Shown: piece after piece, positions 1 through 8,402 of the stretch
Position numbering within the stretch: the stretch's first letter is position 1
How the letters are laid out: each line of letters begins with the position of its first letter
DNA from: Clostridiaceae bacterium
GTDB lineage: Bacteria > Bacillota > Clostridia > Saccharofermentanales > DTU023
Reading direction: 5' to 3'
Assembly (NCBI GenBank): GCA_012511185.1
Contig: JAAZGN010000043.1
Location: 1-28,409 of the forward strand
DNA length: 28,409 bases
Position numbers and translations under genes: made by a program
Notes under the pieces: generated by a model
What the model saw: only the letters and a program-made list of their open reading frames with translations
Told to the model about the DNA's origin: nothing
The model's database searches: none

Positions 1-1026
1 CCCAACAGCGAACTGTCACTGGACCAGGCCCATGCCCTGTCCGGGGATCTGGAACTGGGCGACCAGCTGGTCCGCGAAGTCGACCCCTCCCACTTCGGGC
101 GGCTGGCGGCGCAGACGGCCAAGAGCGTCATCAACCAGAAACTGGCACAGGCCGAAAAGATCCGCATCCACGATGAATTCTCAGGCCGGGTCGGGGGCCT
201 GGCCAGTGGCATCGTCCAGCGCCGGGACCGCAATGAAGTCCTGGTCGACATCGGGCGGGCCCAGGCTGTCCTGCCTTATAACCAGCAGTCAAGGCTTGAC
301 AACTATACCTTCAAAAAGCATATGCGCTTTTTCATCATGAAGGTGGATCAGCGCGACCACCGGCCCATCATCATGGTGTCGCGCAGTCATCCGGGTTTGG
401 TGCGCCGCCTCTTTGAACAGGAAGTGCCCGAGATCGGGGCGGGGATTGTTGAGATCGTCAACATTGCCCGGGAGGCCGGGTCACGGACCAAGATGGCTGT
501 CACCAGTCACGATACCAACATCGATCCGGTGGGAGCCTGTGTCGGTCAGCGGGGAACCCGGGTCCAGTCGGTTATTACGGAGCTCAACGGCGAGAAGATC
601 GACATCATTGAGTGGGACCCGGATATCACGGAGTTCATTTCCAGTGCCCTGTCACCCGCGCGCGTCATCCGGGTGGTCCTGGATGAGGAGGAGCAAAGCG
701 CCCGGGTGATTGTGGCCGATCACCAGCTGTCGCTGGCCATCGGCAAGGAAGGGCAAAATGCAAGATTGGCTGCCAAATTGACCGAGTGGCGTATTGATAT
801 CAAGAGTGAGACACAGTACCGGGAGATGCTGGAATCTGCCTGGATGCCCGACTTTGAAGAAGCCGTGGCAGCCGATGAGGCCGGACGCGGCGATCAGCCG
901 GAAGAAAACGTCAGCCCGGTGGAAGCTGAGGCGGACGAGGTCCTTGTCACGGACGAAAAGTCGGCGGTCAGCTACCTGGATATGCTGGAGAGCACCCTTG
1001 ATTCGCTGGAGGAACCGGAAGCTTGA
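1..1026 (+). CDS. nusA: Transcription termination/antitermination factor NusA, 5' end missing
   Basis: NusA binds RNA polymerase and nascent RNA and modulates pausing, termination and antitermination. The reading frame is open from the first base, so the window starts inside the gene; 341 residues are present. An S1-type segment (around bases 170-330, with VLVDIGRAQAVLP) is followed by two KH-type segments. The run from SHPGLVRRLF through NIDPVGACVGQRGTRV is characteristic NusA, as is the later SLAIGKEGQNARLA. The C-terminal tail after about base 850 is acidic and low in complexity (ends STLDSLEEPEA). The TGA stop overlaps the TTG start of ylxR. Only the N-terminal RNA-polymerase-binding region is missing. 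Family identity is secure; the true start lies outside the window. Confidence 0.96.
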   Translation, partial: PNSELSLDQAHALSGDLELGDQLVREVDPSHFGRLAAQTAKSVINQKLAQAEKIRIHDEFSGRVGGLASGIVQRRDRNEVLVDIGRAQAVLPYNQQSRLDNYTFKKHMRFFIMKVDQRDHRPIIMVSRSHPGLVRRLFEQEVPEIGAGIVEIVNIAREAGSRTKMAVTSHDTNIDPVGACVGQRGTRVQSVITELNGEKIDIIEWDPDITEFISSALSPARVIRVVLDEEEQSARVIVADHQLSLAIGKEGQNARLAAKLTEWRIDIKSETQYREMLESAWMPDFEEAVAADEAGRGDQPEENVSPVEAEADEVLVTDEKSAVSYLDMLESTLDSLEEPEA

Positions 1027-1292
1027 AAAAAGAGCCCTTGAGAATGTGCGTCGGATGCCGGGAATCATTTTTGCAAACGGATCTTTGGCGCCTTGTGGCG
1101 TGGAAGGATGGCGTTTGGATCGATGCCCTGGAAAAACTGCCGGGCAGGGGTACCTATTTATGTTTGCGGACGGCCTGTGTGGAACGGGCAAAAAAAAGAC
1201 AATCACTGCAACGGGCGTTAAGATGCCCGGTGCCGGATCAGATATGGATCGGGATCGATCAGGCGGTTGCTGCCGCAAGAGTGGAGGAATGA
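1023..1292 (+). CDS. ylxR: YlxR-family (DUF448) nucleic-acid-binding protein
   Basis: This 89-residue protein carries the YlxR signature: MCVGCRES near the N-terminus and GRGTYLC near residue 42, the usual RxCVxCR...GRGAYLC pattern. YlxR proteins are small basic proteins encoded between nusA and infB and are thought to bind RNA or act as nucleoid-associated regulators; the precise role is not settled. The start is TTG at 1023. It is supported by GGAGGA at 1008-1013, nine bases upstream, and by the start overlapping the nusA stop. The second small gene often found here, ylxQ (an L7Ae-like protein), is absent, and infB follows after only seven bases. Confidence 0.9.
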   Translation: MKKEPLRMCVGCRESFLQTDLWRLVAWKDGVWIDALEKLPGRGTYLCLRTACVERAKKRQSLQRALRCPVPDQIWIGIDQAVAAARVEE

Positions 1293-1299
1293 GCTGAGG

Positions 1300-4068
1300 A
1301 TGGCAAAAAGAGAAGAAGCAAATTCAGGGCTCATGTCGGGATTTATAACGGAAGAAGAACTGCCGCGCCGGCAAAAGGAACTCGGGACCCCCGATTTGGT
1401 TTCGGAGCCGGAAGAGGCAGCCGTTCCGCTTGCCCCTGCGGAAGAGCCGGAGCCGGACATTCCGTCACCCGGCCAGGATCTGAAAGACCTGCCGGTGCCA
1501 TCCACGATTGATATGCAAGGTATCTCGGGCAAGGTCATCCCGGGGGTCATCAAGATCGTCAAAAAGCCGAGACCCGCGCCGGTACCTGAACCAGAGCCTG
1601 AGCCTGAGCCTGAAGTGGCAGAGCCTGTCGTCGAGGAAGTTGCTGAACTTGTCCAAACTCGGGAAACCGAAGCGGAAGCTGAACCTGAAGCCAGGGAAGA
1701 AACGGTGCCGGAGCCTGTGAAGACCAAACCATCTGTAAAAAAGGAAGCTGAAAAACCGGTACAGATCAAGCCGGCAGCCGCTGTTGAAAAGTTTGAAAAA
1801 CCAAAGCCGGTCAAAAAAGAGCCTGTCAGGCGCAAGCCCTTGAGTGTGGCCGAGCGGTCCCTGCCCATCACGGAACGGGTGACCGAGCCTGTCCCCGTGG
1901 CACCGGTGGCGCCGGTGGCCTCGCGGCCGCGGCCCCTGATCACGGAAGACGGCAAACCCTTGCGTGCCCAGCGCGGCAGTTATGTCGGAGCCGACCGGGA
2001 TACACCGGCGGTTGAGCGCCAGCCCAAGCGGCCCGCCAGGGAGGACCGGCGGCCGCCGCGTCCTGCAACGGCGCCGCCCCGGGTGCGGCCACAGGCAGTT
2101 GCGCCGCTTGCAGTTGAGCCGGTCGTGGAGGCCGAAGCCCAAAAGCCGGGTGCCGCGACCCGCCGAAGCCAGAAAGGCCGGGACCGGCGGGCGGAGGACT
2201 TCCGGGACCGCAGCCGCCGTGAGCAACAGGATGCGGCAGGCCGCGGGAGCAGGCGGCGCCGTCCGCGTACAGCTGAACCTGTGGCGGAGCAACCCAAACG
2301 TCCCGTCGCGCAGCTGACCAAAGTGACTTTGCCCTCTACCCTGACAGTCAAGGAACTGGCTGAAGCCATCAAGAAGACCACGGCCGATGTCATCATGAAG
2401 CTGATGGCTCTGGGTATGATGGCCACCATCAACCAGGAAATCGATTTTGAAACAGCAGAGATCATTGCATCCGAGTTCGGGATTACCAGTGAGCGGCTGG
2501 TGGAGATCACTGAAGAAGACATCCTCTTTGACGATACGGCCGACTTGGAGGAAGATTTGGTTTCGCGGCCGCCGGTTGTCGTGGTCATGGGCCACGTCGA
2601 CCACGGCAAGACCTCCATCCTGGACTACATCCGTAAATCCTCGGTCACCGAGGGCGAGGCGGGCGGCATCACCCAGCACATCGGGGCCTACTCGGTCAAG
2701 GTGGACGGCCGGACCATCACATTTTTGGATACCCCCGGCCATGAGGCCTTCACCACCCTGCGCGCCCGGGGCGCCCAGGTCACCGACATCGCCATCCTGG
2801 TGGTGGCGGCCGACGACGGTGTCATGCCGCAAACAGTCGAGGCCATCAACCACGCCCGGGCAGCCAACACGGAAATCATTGTCGCCATCAACAAGATCGA
2901 CAAGCCGCAAGGAGACATCGACCGGGTCAAACGGGAACTCTCCCAATACGGCCTCATGGATTCCGACTGGGGCGGCCAGACCACCATCGTGCCGGTCTCG
3001 GCCAAGATGGGCCAGAACATGGACGAGCTATTGGAGATGATTCTTCTCACCGCCGATGTACTGGACTTGCGCGCCAACCCCTCACGCCAGGCCAAGGGCA
3101 CAGTGATCGAGGCCAAGCTGGATCCGACGCGCGGCCCCCTGGCCACGATTTTGATCCAGCGCGGCACCCTGCACCAGGGCGACGCGGTGGTCGTGGGCAG
3201 CACGGTCGGCCGCATCCGGGTTCTGTACAACGACCGCGGCCAGCAGATTGATTCCGCCGGCCCCTCGACCCCGGTCGAGATCGTCGGTTTGGGAGCTGTT
3301 CCCGAGGGGGGGGACATCCTTTACCAGGTCGAAAACGAACGCGTGGCGCGCGATCTGGTCGACCGCCGCCGGGAAGAGGATCGGGAGACGGCGCTGCGCC
3401 AAAGCTCGCGGATGTCGCTTGATACCCTCTTCGACCGCATGGGCGACGCGGAGCTGAGCGACCTCAATATCATTGTCAAGGCCGATACACAAGGGTCGGT
3501 CGAGGCCTTGACCTCCTCCATGGAGAATCTGTCCACCGATAAGATCCGGGTCAAGGTCATCCACGGGGCAGTCGGCGCCATCACCGAAACGGATATCCGC
3601 CTGGCTGAAGTCGCGGATGCCATCATCCTGGGCTTCAATGTGCGGCCGGCCGCCACAGCGGCGCAGATCGCTTCGGCCTCCAATGTGGACATCCGCACCT
3701 ACCGGGTCATCTACGAGGCCATCGAGGAAGTCCAAAACGCCATGCGGGGGCTTGTGGGTCCCGTCTTGCGCGAAGTGGTGGCGGGCCACCTGGAGGTGCG
3801 CGTTGTCTTTCACGCCTCCAGTGTCGGAACCATCGCGGGCTGTTATGTCACCGACGGCCGGGTCAACCGCAACGACAGCGCCAGGCTGCTGCGCGACGGC
3901 GTGGTCATCTATGAGACCAAACTCGCCTCGCTGCGCCGCTTCAAGGACGACGTGCGGGAAGTAGCCGCCGGTTACGAATGCGGGCTCAGCCTGGAGAAGT
4001 TCAACGACATCAAGGTGGGGGATACCATCGAGCTCTACACCATGAAGGAGGAAGAGGCGGATGTTTAA
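1300..4068 (+). CDS. infB: Translation initiation factor IF-2
   Basis: IF-2 is the GTPase that brings initiator fMet-tRNA to the 30S subunit and promotes subunit joining. The 922-residue product has a long variable N-terminus (about residues 1-335), first Pro/Glu-rich with an EP repeat near 1590-1612, then Arg/Pro-rich. An IF2-N segment follows at about 337-390. The G domain shows GHVDHGKT at 431-438, then GGITQHIGAY, DTPGHEAF, NKID and a SAK motif. The C-terminal beta-barrel and tRNA-binding parts end in KVGDTIELYTMKEEEADV. I chose ATG 1300 (MAKREEAN), with GGAGG at 1283-1287 upstream, over the in-frame TTG at 1267 that lies inside ylxR. The stop overlaps rbfA by eight bases, consistent with translational coupling. 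Confidence 0.97.
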   Translation: MAKREEANSGLMSGFITEEELPRRQKELGTPDLVSEPEEAAVPLAPAEEPEPDIPSPGQDLKDLPVPSTIDMQGISGKVIPGVIKIVKKPRPAPVPEPEPEPEPEVAEPVVEEVAELVQTRETEAEAEPEAREETVPEPVKTKPSVKKEAEKPVQIKPAAAVEKFEKPKPVKKEPVRRKPLSVAERSLPITERVTEPVPVAPVAPVASRPRPLITEDGKPLRAQRGSYVGADRDTPAVERQPKRPAREDRRPPRPATAPPRVRPQAVAPLAVEPVVEAEAQKPGAATRRSQKGRDRRAEDFRDRSRREQQDAAGRGSRRRRPRTAEPVAEQPKRPVAQLTKVTLPSTLTVKELAEAIKKTTADVIMKLMALGMMATINQEIDFETAEIIASEFGITSERLVEITEEDILFDDTADLEEDLVSRPPVVVVMGHVDHGKTSILDYIRKSSVTEGEAGGITQHIGAYSVKVDGRTITFLDTPGHEAFTTLRARGAQVTDIAILVVAADDGVMPQTVEAINHARAANTEIIVAINKIDKPQGDIDRVKRELSQYGLMDSDWGGQTTIVPVSAKMGQNMDELLEMILLTADVLDLRANPSRQAKGTVIEAKLDPTRGPLATILIQRGTLHQGDAVVVGSTVGRIRVLYNDRGQQIDSAGPSTPVEIVGLGAVPEGGDILYQVENERVARDLVDRRREEDRETALRQSSRMSLDTLFDRMGDAELSDLNIIVKADTQGSVEALTSSMENLSTDKIRVKVIHGAVGAITETDIRLAEVADAIILGFNVRPAATAAQIASASNVDIRTYRVIYEAIEEVQNAMRGLVGPVLREVVAGHLEVRVVFHASSVGTIAGCYVTDGRVNRNDSARLLRDGVVIYETKLASLRRFKDDVREVAAGYECGLSLEKFNDIKVGDTIELYTMKEEEADV

Positions 4069-4477
4069 CCGATCGGAACGGATGGGCGATGAGATCCGCC
4101 GCATCCTGGCCGGACTTGTCCAGCGCAGGCTGCGTGACCCGCGCATCAATGAAAGCGTGTCGATCACGAGCGTCAAGCTTTCCCGGGACCTGTCGGTTGC
4201 CCGGGTCTACTACAGTGTCTACGGCGATGACCAGGCCCGCAAGGGCGCGGCCGATGCCTTTGAAAAAGCAGGCGGCTTTTTGCGGCGCGAACTGGCCTCC
4301 CAGCTCCGGTCCCGCAAAGTGCCGCGCTTGTTGTTTATTGAGGACAGCAGCATCCGCGACGGGGAAGCCATCGATGAGCTGATCCGTCGGGTGCGCCAGC
4401 AGGATGAGGCAGCCGTCTCAGGGCGAACGGAGGGAAAGGATGAAACAATCCAGGGAGGCGGGGAACCGACTGCTTGA
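4061..4477 (+). CDS. rbfA: 30S ribosome-binding factor A
   Basis: RbfA is a small KH-fold protein that binds immature 30S subunits and helps mature the 5' end of 16S rRNA. The 138-residue product shows the family opening (RSERMGDEIRRILAGLVQR), the RDPRI segment, the ITSVKLSRDLSVARVYYSV strand-helix region and the VPRLLFIEDSSIRDGEAIDELI segment. The tail from about residue 112 is a short charged extension with no family motif. ATG 4061 is preceded by AAGGAGG at 4045-4051, nine bases away. The gene overlaps infB by eight bases and the next gene by 38 bases, so translation of all three is probably coupled. Confidence 0.95.
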   Translation: MFNRSERMGDEIRRILAGLVQRRLRDPRINESVSITSVKLSRDLSVARVYYSVYGDDQARKGAADAFEKAGGFLRRELASQLRSRKVPRLLFIEDSSIRDGEAIDELIRRVRQQDEAAVSGRTEGKDETIQGGGEPTA

Positions 4478-5477
4478 GGTCGCGCTGGACCTGGCCGCCG
4501 ATGGCGGCCATATCGGCCTCTTCCCCCACGAGCGCCTGGACGCCGACGCGGTTGGGGCTGCTGTTTCGCTTGCAAGGGCCCTTCGCTTCCAGGGCTGCGC
4601 GTCCACCGTCGTGGTCGGCGAGCCGGTACCCGAATCCCTCCAGCACCTGCCGGGGCTGGAGGAACTACTTTTTTACGATTCTGCCAGCTGTCCCGTCTTT
4701 GATCTTGCCCTGGCCATCGACTGCCACGGGGCAGACCGCCTGGGCGCGCGGGCAGCTTGCTTTTTGAAGACACCGCTTCGCGGCGCCATCGACCACCACG
4801 TCCATGAAGGGGAGGCCGGTGACCTGGAGCTGATTGACGCCGGTGCCTCTTCGACCAGCGAACTTGTCTTCGGGATGATCTGGGATCTGGAGCTGTACCT
4901 GGGCCGGCCCGTCTTCGACTCAACCATGGCGGTCCTGCTCCTGGCGGGCGCCATCACCGACACCGGCCGCTACTCCTACAGCAACACAACCCCCCTGGCC
5001 CTGAGGCAGGCCGCCGCCCTGCTGGAACGCTTCGACATCGATGTGAGTCAACTCAACTACGATCTTTATGAGCGCACCACCGTGGAGCGCCTGCAAATCA
5101 AGGGAGATATCCTGTCGACCATCCGGCTGGCGGGAAGGGGCAGGATCCTCCTGGCCCACGCCACCCGGGCCATGCTGGACCGGCGGGGCGCCCCCGATGA
5201 CGAGCTGTCCAACCTGGCCTCGGAGATCCGGGCAGCCGAAGGTGCTGCAGCCGCATTCCTGCTGGTTGAAGGGGAGGACGGATCCATACGGGTCAGCATC
5301 CGTTCCAACAGCTGCTTCGACGCGGCCGCCTTTGCCGGCCGCGTTGGCGGTGGAGGCCATGTCAGGGCAGCCGGCATGACCCTGGGGGATCTGACCATGG
5401 AAGAGGCGGAAACACTCCTGGCCCGGGAAGCGGAAGCACAGCTCGAAGACTGTCTGAATGAAGGCGCCCGGGAATGA
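4440..5477 (+). CDS. nrnA: DHH/DHHA1-family nanoRNase / pAp phosphatase (NrnA-like)
   Basis: DHH-family phosphoesterase. NrnA homologues degrade short oligoribonucleotides and/or dephosphorylate pAp, using two Mn ions. The 345-residue product has the first metal motif H30...D34-A-D36 (Leu where Pro is usual before the first Asp), a second Asp at about 94 (LAIDCHG), the DHH triad at 118-120, a TDTGRYSYSNT segment at about 174-183, and the DHHA1 glycine motif GGGGH at 303-307. ATG 4440 is chosen over an upstream in-frame start because GGAGG at 4429-4433 lies six bases before it. Between rbfA and truB is the standard Bacillota location. Substrate preference cannot be read from the sequence. Confidence 0.92.
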   Translation: MKQSREAGNRLLEVALDLAADGGHIGLFPHERLDADAVGAAVSLARALRFQGCASTVVVGEPVPESLQHLPGLEELLFYDSASCPVFDLALAIDCHGADRLGARAACFLKTPLRGAIDHHVHEGEAGDLELIDAGASSTSELVFGMIWDLELYLGRPVFDSTMAVLLLAGAITDTGRYSYSNTTPLALRQAAALLERFDIDVSQLNYDLYERTTVERLQIKGDILSTIRLAGRGRILLAHATRAMLDRRGAPDDELSNLASEIRAAEGAAAAFLLVEGEDGSIRVSIRSNSCFDAAAFAGRVGGGGHVRAAGMTLGDLTMEEAETLLAREAEAQLEDCLNEGARE

Positions 5478-6448
5478 CCGGACCGGCCGAGGGAATCCTC
5501 ATTGTCAACAAAGAGGCGGGCATGACCTCGGCCGATGTGGTGTCGCGTGTCCGCCGCCTTTACGGCATCCGGCGCGTTGGCCATACGGGGACCCTGGATC
5601 CTTTCGCGACGGGGGTTCTGCCTGTCTGTATCGGCCGGGCGACGGCGGCGGCCACCTTCATGCTCAACTGGATCAAGCGCTACCGCTGTGAGATCAGGCT
5701 GGGCTACGCCACCTCGACCATGGATCCCGAAGGTCAGGCGACGAAAAAGGCAAGCCGCCCCTCCCTGTGGCGCCGTTTTCTGGATCAATCGGATATGGGC
5801 GCCTCGCAGGACCTGGAAAAAGCCGTGGCCTCCCTGACCGCCACTACCTTCCAGCAGGCCCCCCGCTATTCAGCCGTCAAAGTCAATGGAAAACCCCTTT
5901 ACCACTACGCCCGTCAGGGACAGGAGGTTGAGCGGCCTGTGCGGCCGGTCACCGTTTATGAGGCCGGGTTATTGGGCGTCCGGGCCGATGAATCCGGCTA
6001 CCCCCTGGTAGCGGTGGAATTTCTCGTCAGCTCCGGTACCTATATCCGCTCACTGGCTGACAAGCTGGGGGAGGAGCTGGGCTGTCCGGGCCACGCGGCC
6101 TCACTGGTACGCCTGGCCACAGGTCATTTTGATCTATCTTCCGCCTGCCGGCTCGATCAGTTGACGGATGACTTGACGGACTTGTTGCACCCGGTCGGTG
6201 ACGCTTTCTGCGGCTGGCCCAGGCTGCGGTTGAGCAGAGCGCAGGCATTGGATCTGGCCTATGGGCGGGCGATTATCATTGCGGAACAAGGGCTTGAAGC
6301 GGCGGAAGCAGTTCCCGGCCGGCTGTCACCGCCGCCTGATGACAGCTGGCTTGCCTGCCTGTTGGAGGACCACCTGGTCGCCGTTGGCAGGCGGGGAGAG
6401 GACGGGTTTCGTGCCCGCCGCGTCTTTGTGCAGCCGGAGGAATTATAA
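5474..6448 (+). CDS. truB: tRNA pseudouridine(55) synthase TruB
   Basis: TruB converts U55 to pseudouridine in the T-loop of tRNAs. The 324-residue product opens with GILIVNKEAGMTS and has the catalytic loop GHTGTLDPFATGVLP, with the nucleophilic Asp at residue 42. Later family segments include PRYSAVKVNGKPLY and SSGTYIRSLADKLGEELG. The C-terminal ~80 residues form a small PUA-like domain (starting near LRLSRAQAL). The start overlaps the nrnA stop as ATGA (5474-5477), and the gene ends 13 bases before ribF. Length is normal and the catalytic Asp is intact. Confidence 0.96.
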   Translation: MTGPAEGILIVNKEAGMTSADVVSRVRRLYGIRRVGHTGTLDPFATGVLPVCIGRATAAATFMLNWIKRYRCEIRLGYATSTMDPEGQATKKASRPSLWRRFLDQSDMGASQDLEKAVASLTATTFQQAPRYSAVKVNGKPLYHYARQGQEVERPVRPVTVYEAGLLGVRADESGYPLVAVEFLVSSGTYIRSLADKLGEELGCPGHAASLVRLATGHFDLSSACRLDQLTDDLTDLLHPVGDAFCGWPRLRLSRAQALDLAYGRAIIIAEQGLEAAEAVPGRLSPPPDDSWLACLLEDHLVAVGRRGEDGFRARRVFVQPEEL

Positions 6449-6461
6449 AGGTGGAATCGTT

Positions 6462-7394
6462 ATGATAAGAATTTTTCGAGGCTTGGAGGGCATAAAAAAA
6501 GAGCGGCGGGGGATCGCCCTGGGTGTCTTTGACGGTGTCCACCGGGGACATCAGGCCCTGATCCATGCCCTGATTGAAGCCTGCGAAAAAGACGGACTGA
6601 TTCCCGCCGCCCTGACCTTTTCCTATGAGACCGGTTTCGGCTTTGACCGCAAGCCGGTCGGCCATACCTTGATCATGTCGGAGGAAGACAGACTCAAGGC
6701 CTTGGGGGAAGCGGGCGTCCGGGAGATCTTTTTGGTTCCGCTGACAGATGACTTCCTCCACCTGTCTCCGTCCGGCTTCCTGCGCCTGATTGTGGAGAAC
6801 CGGCTGGGCGGACAGCTCCTCGCCATCGGGCAGGACGGTCATTTCGGCTGGCATGGCAAGGGCGATGCACGCTTCCTCAAGACCTACAGCTCGACCCACC
6901 CGCTCCGGTCCCTGGTCGTGGGGGACGTCATGTGGGAGGGTGACAAGGTCTCCAGTACCAGGATCCGCGGCCTTCTGGCCAAGGGGGAGATGGAGCAGGT
7001 CTCTGCCTTGATGACGCGGCCTTTCCGCCTGTCAGGCACGGTGATCAGTGGCAGGCGGATCGGCTCCTCAATCGGTTTCCCCACGGCCAATATCCGGTAT
7101 CCGGCCACAGCGGCCCTGATCCGGCGCGGTGTCTATGTGACGCGGGTGCGGTATGGCGGGGCGGACTTTCCTGCCGTTACAAGCGTGGGAGTCGCGCCTT
7201 CCGTCCATGGCGGCCAAAGGGAGCTGCTGATTGAGTCCTACCTTTATGACTTTGACCAGGATCTTTACGGCCGGGAGGTGGAGGTGACCTTTTTGTCCTT
7301 TGTCCGGGACGAGCGTCGCTTTGATTCGCTGGAGGAACTGAAGGCCCAGATGACCCGCGACATCGAGGGCGTCCGCGCCCGGCACGCAGTATGA
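6462..7394 (+). CDS. ribF: Bifunctional riboflavin kinase / FAD synthetase
   Basis: RibF phosphorylates riboflavin to FMN and adenylylates FMN to FAD. The 310-residue product has an N-terminal nucleotidyltransferase domain with GVFDGVHRGH (HxGH at 27-30) and the SSTRIRGLL motif. The flavokinase domain follows, with IGSSIGFPTANI and the C-terminal DLYGREVEVTFLSFVRDE segment. ATG 6462 is chosen because AAGGTGG at 6448-6454 sits seven bases upstream and the protein then begins at the usual family position. A longer in-frame reading back to 6261 would lie inside truB and looks unrelated. Next to truB is its normal place in Bacillota. Confidence 0.96.
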   Translation: MIRIFRGLEGIKKERRGIALGVFDGVHRGHQALIHALIEACEKDGLIPAALTFSYETGFGFDRKPVGHTLIMSEEDRLKALGEAGVREIFLVPLTDDFLHLSPSGFLRLIVENRLGGQLLAIGQDGHFGWHGKGDARFLKTYSSTHPLRSLVVGDVMWEGDKVSSTRIRGLLAKGEMEQVSALMTRPFRLSGTVISGRRIGSSIGFPTANIRYPATAALIRRGVYVTRVRYGGADFPAVTSVGVAPSVHGGQRELLIESYLYDFDQDLYGREVEVTFLSFVRDERRFDSLEELKAQMTRDIEGVRARHAV

Positions 7395-7422
7395 TAAAAT
7401 GAGCCTACTGCGGAGGTAGATC

Positions 7423-8391
7423 ATGCTGTACGTTTTGAATTACCACGTTTCCTTTCCCGGCCTGGGTATCGAGAATCTGGTCATCAATCGCGAAGCCTTT
7501 TCATTCAACTTGTTCGGGCGCCAATTGACCGTCTTCTGGTACGGCTTGATTTTTACCCTGGCCATGGTGCTGTGTATTGTGATCGCCATGATCCGGGCCA
7601 AAAGGTACGATTTTTCCCAGGACGATATCCTGGACTACTTCCTGTGGATGATCCCCCTGATCCTGATCGGGTCGAGAATCTATTATGTGGCCTTTGAGTG
7701 GGATCAGTTCAAAGGGTCACTTTCTGCCATTCTCGATTTGCGCCAGGGAGGTCTGGCCTTTTACGGGGGTGTGCTCGGAGGTATGCTGGCGGTGGCCATC
7801 GCCGCGCGAATCAAGCGGGTCAAGCTACACCGCATCTTCGATTATCTGGCTGTCCTGATCCCGCTGGGCCAGGGCATCGGGCGCTGGGGAAACTTCTTCA
7901 ACCAGGAGGCCTTCGGGACCAACACCTCACTTCCCTGGGGCATGATCAGCGAGGGGACGGCCCAGGGTCTGGCAGCCCTGAACCCCGACCCGGCCAATCC
8001 CTTGCCGGGTCTCAACCCCGGTCTGCCGGTCCACCCCACCTTCCTTTACGAATTTGTCGCCAATATGATCATTTTCGTTGTTCTGCTTGCGGTTCACAAA
8101 CGGCAAAAACGTCCCTGGACTACTGTCCTGACCTATTTCCTCCTTTACGGGATCGTGCGCTTCTTCGTGGAAGGCGTGCGCACCGATTCCCTGACCTTCG
8201 TGGCTTTCGGGCAGACCTTGCGGATCTCACAGCTGCTGTCCGCTGTCATGGTTGTCGGCTCGGCCATTCTCTTGGTTTTGGTGCGGGTCCATGCGGGAAA
8301 GCGCGCGCGGCTGATAGCGGAAATGAAAGCCAAGCCGGATCAGATACCTGAATTTGCGGCCACCGGTGATTCCGACACGGCTGAGGCCTGA
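7423..8391 (+). CDS. lgt: Prolipoprotein diacylglyceryl transferase
   Basis: Lgt transfers diacylglycerol from phosphatidylglycerol to the lipobox cysteine of prelipoproteins in the cytoplasmic membrane. The 322-residue protein is multi-spanning. It has QGGLAFYGGVLGG (Tyr at the position that is His in the E. coli enzyme), the signature GRWGNFFNQEAFG starting at residue 153, VHPTFLYE, and a final Arg-containing segment GIVRFFVEGVRTD. The last ~25 residues are a hydrophilic tail. ATG 7423 has GGAGGT at 7412-7417, five bases upstream. The gene sits 28 bases after ribF and 11 bases before rodA. lgt is not a usual member of the nusA-ribF run, so its position here is a lineage feature. Confidence 0.96.
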   Translation: MLYVLNYHVSFPGLGIENLVINREAFSFNLFGRQLTVFWYGLIFTLAMVLCIVIAMIRAKRYDFSQDDILDYFLWMIPLILIGSRIYYVAFEWDQFKGSLSAILDLRQGGLAFYGGVLGGMLAVAIAARIKRVKLHRIFDYLAVLIPLGQGIGRWGNFFNQEAFGTNTSLPWGMISEGTAQGLAALNPDPANPLPGLNPGLPVHPTFLYEFVANMIIFVVLLAVHKRQKRPWTTVLTYFLLYGIVRFFVEGVRTDSLTFVAFGQTLRISQLLSAVMVVGSAILLVLVRVHAGKRARLIAEMKAKPDQIPEFAATGDSDTAEA

Positions 8392-8402
8392 GCTCCAGTC
8401 CC

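Noticed and set aside
1465..2946. Long open frames on the minus strand opposite infB (up to 493 codons) and opposite other genes
   Set aside because: They mirror highly conserved + strand genes in GC-rich DNA, show no family motifs and lack convincing start signals. They are shadows of the coding strand.
6261..6461. Extended N-terminus for RibF starting at 6261
   Set aside because: It lies inside truB, does not resemble the family, and ATG 6462 has a good ribosome binding site and the normal N-terminus.
7390..7400. TATGATAAAAT at the end of ribF as a -10 element for lgt
   Set aside because: The AT-rich match looks good, but no acceptable -35 lies 16-18 bases upstream in this GC-rich stretch.
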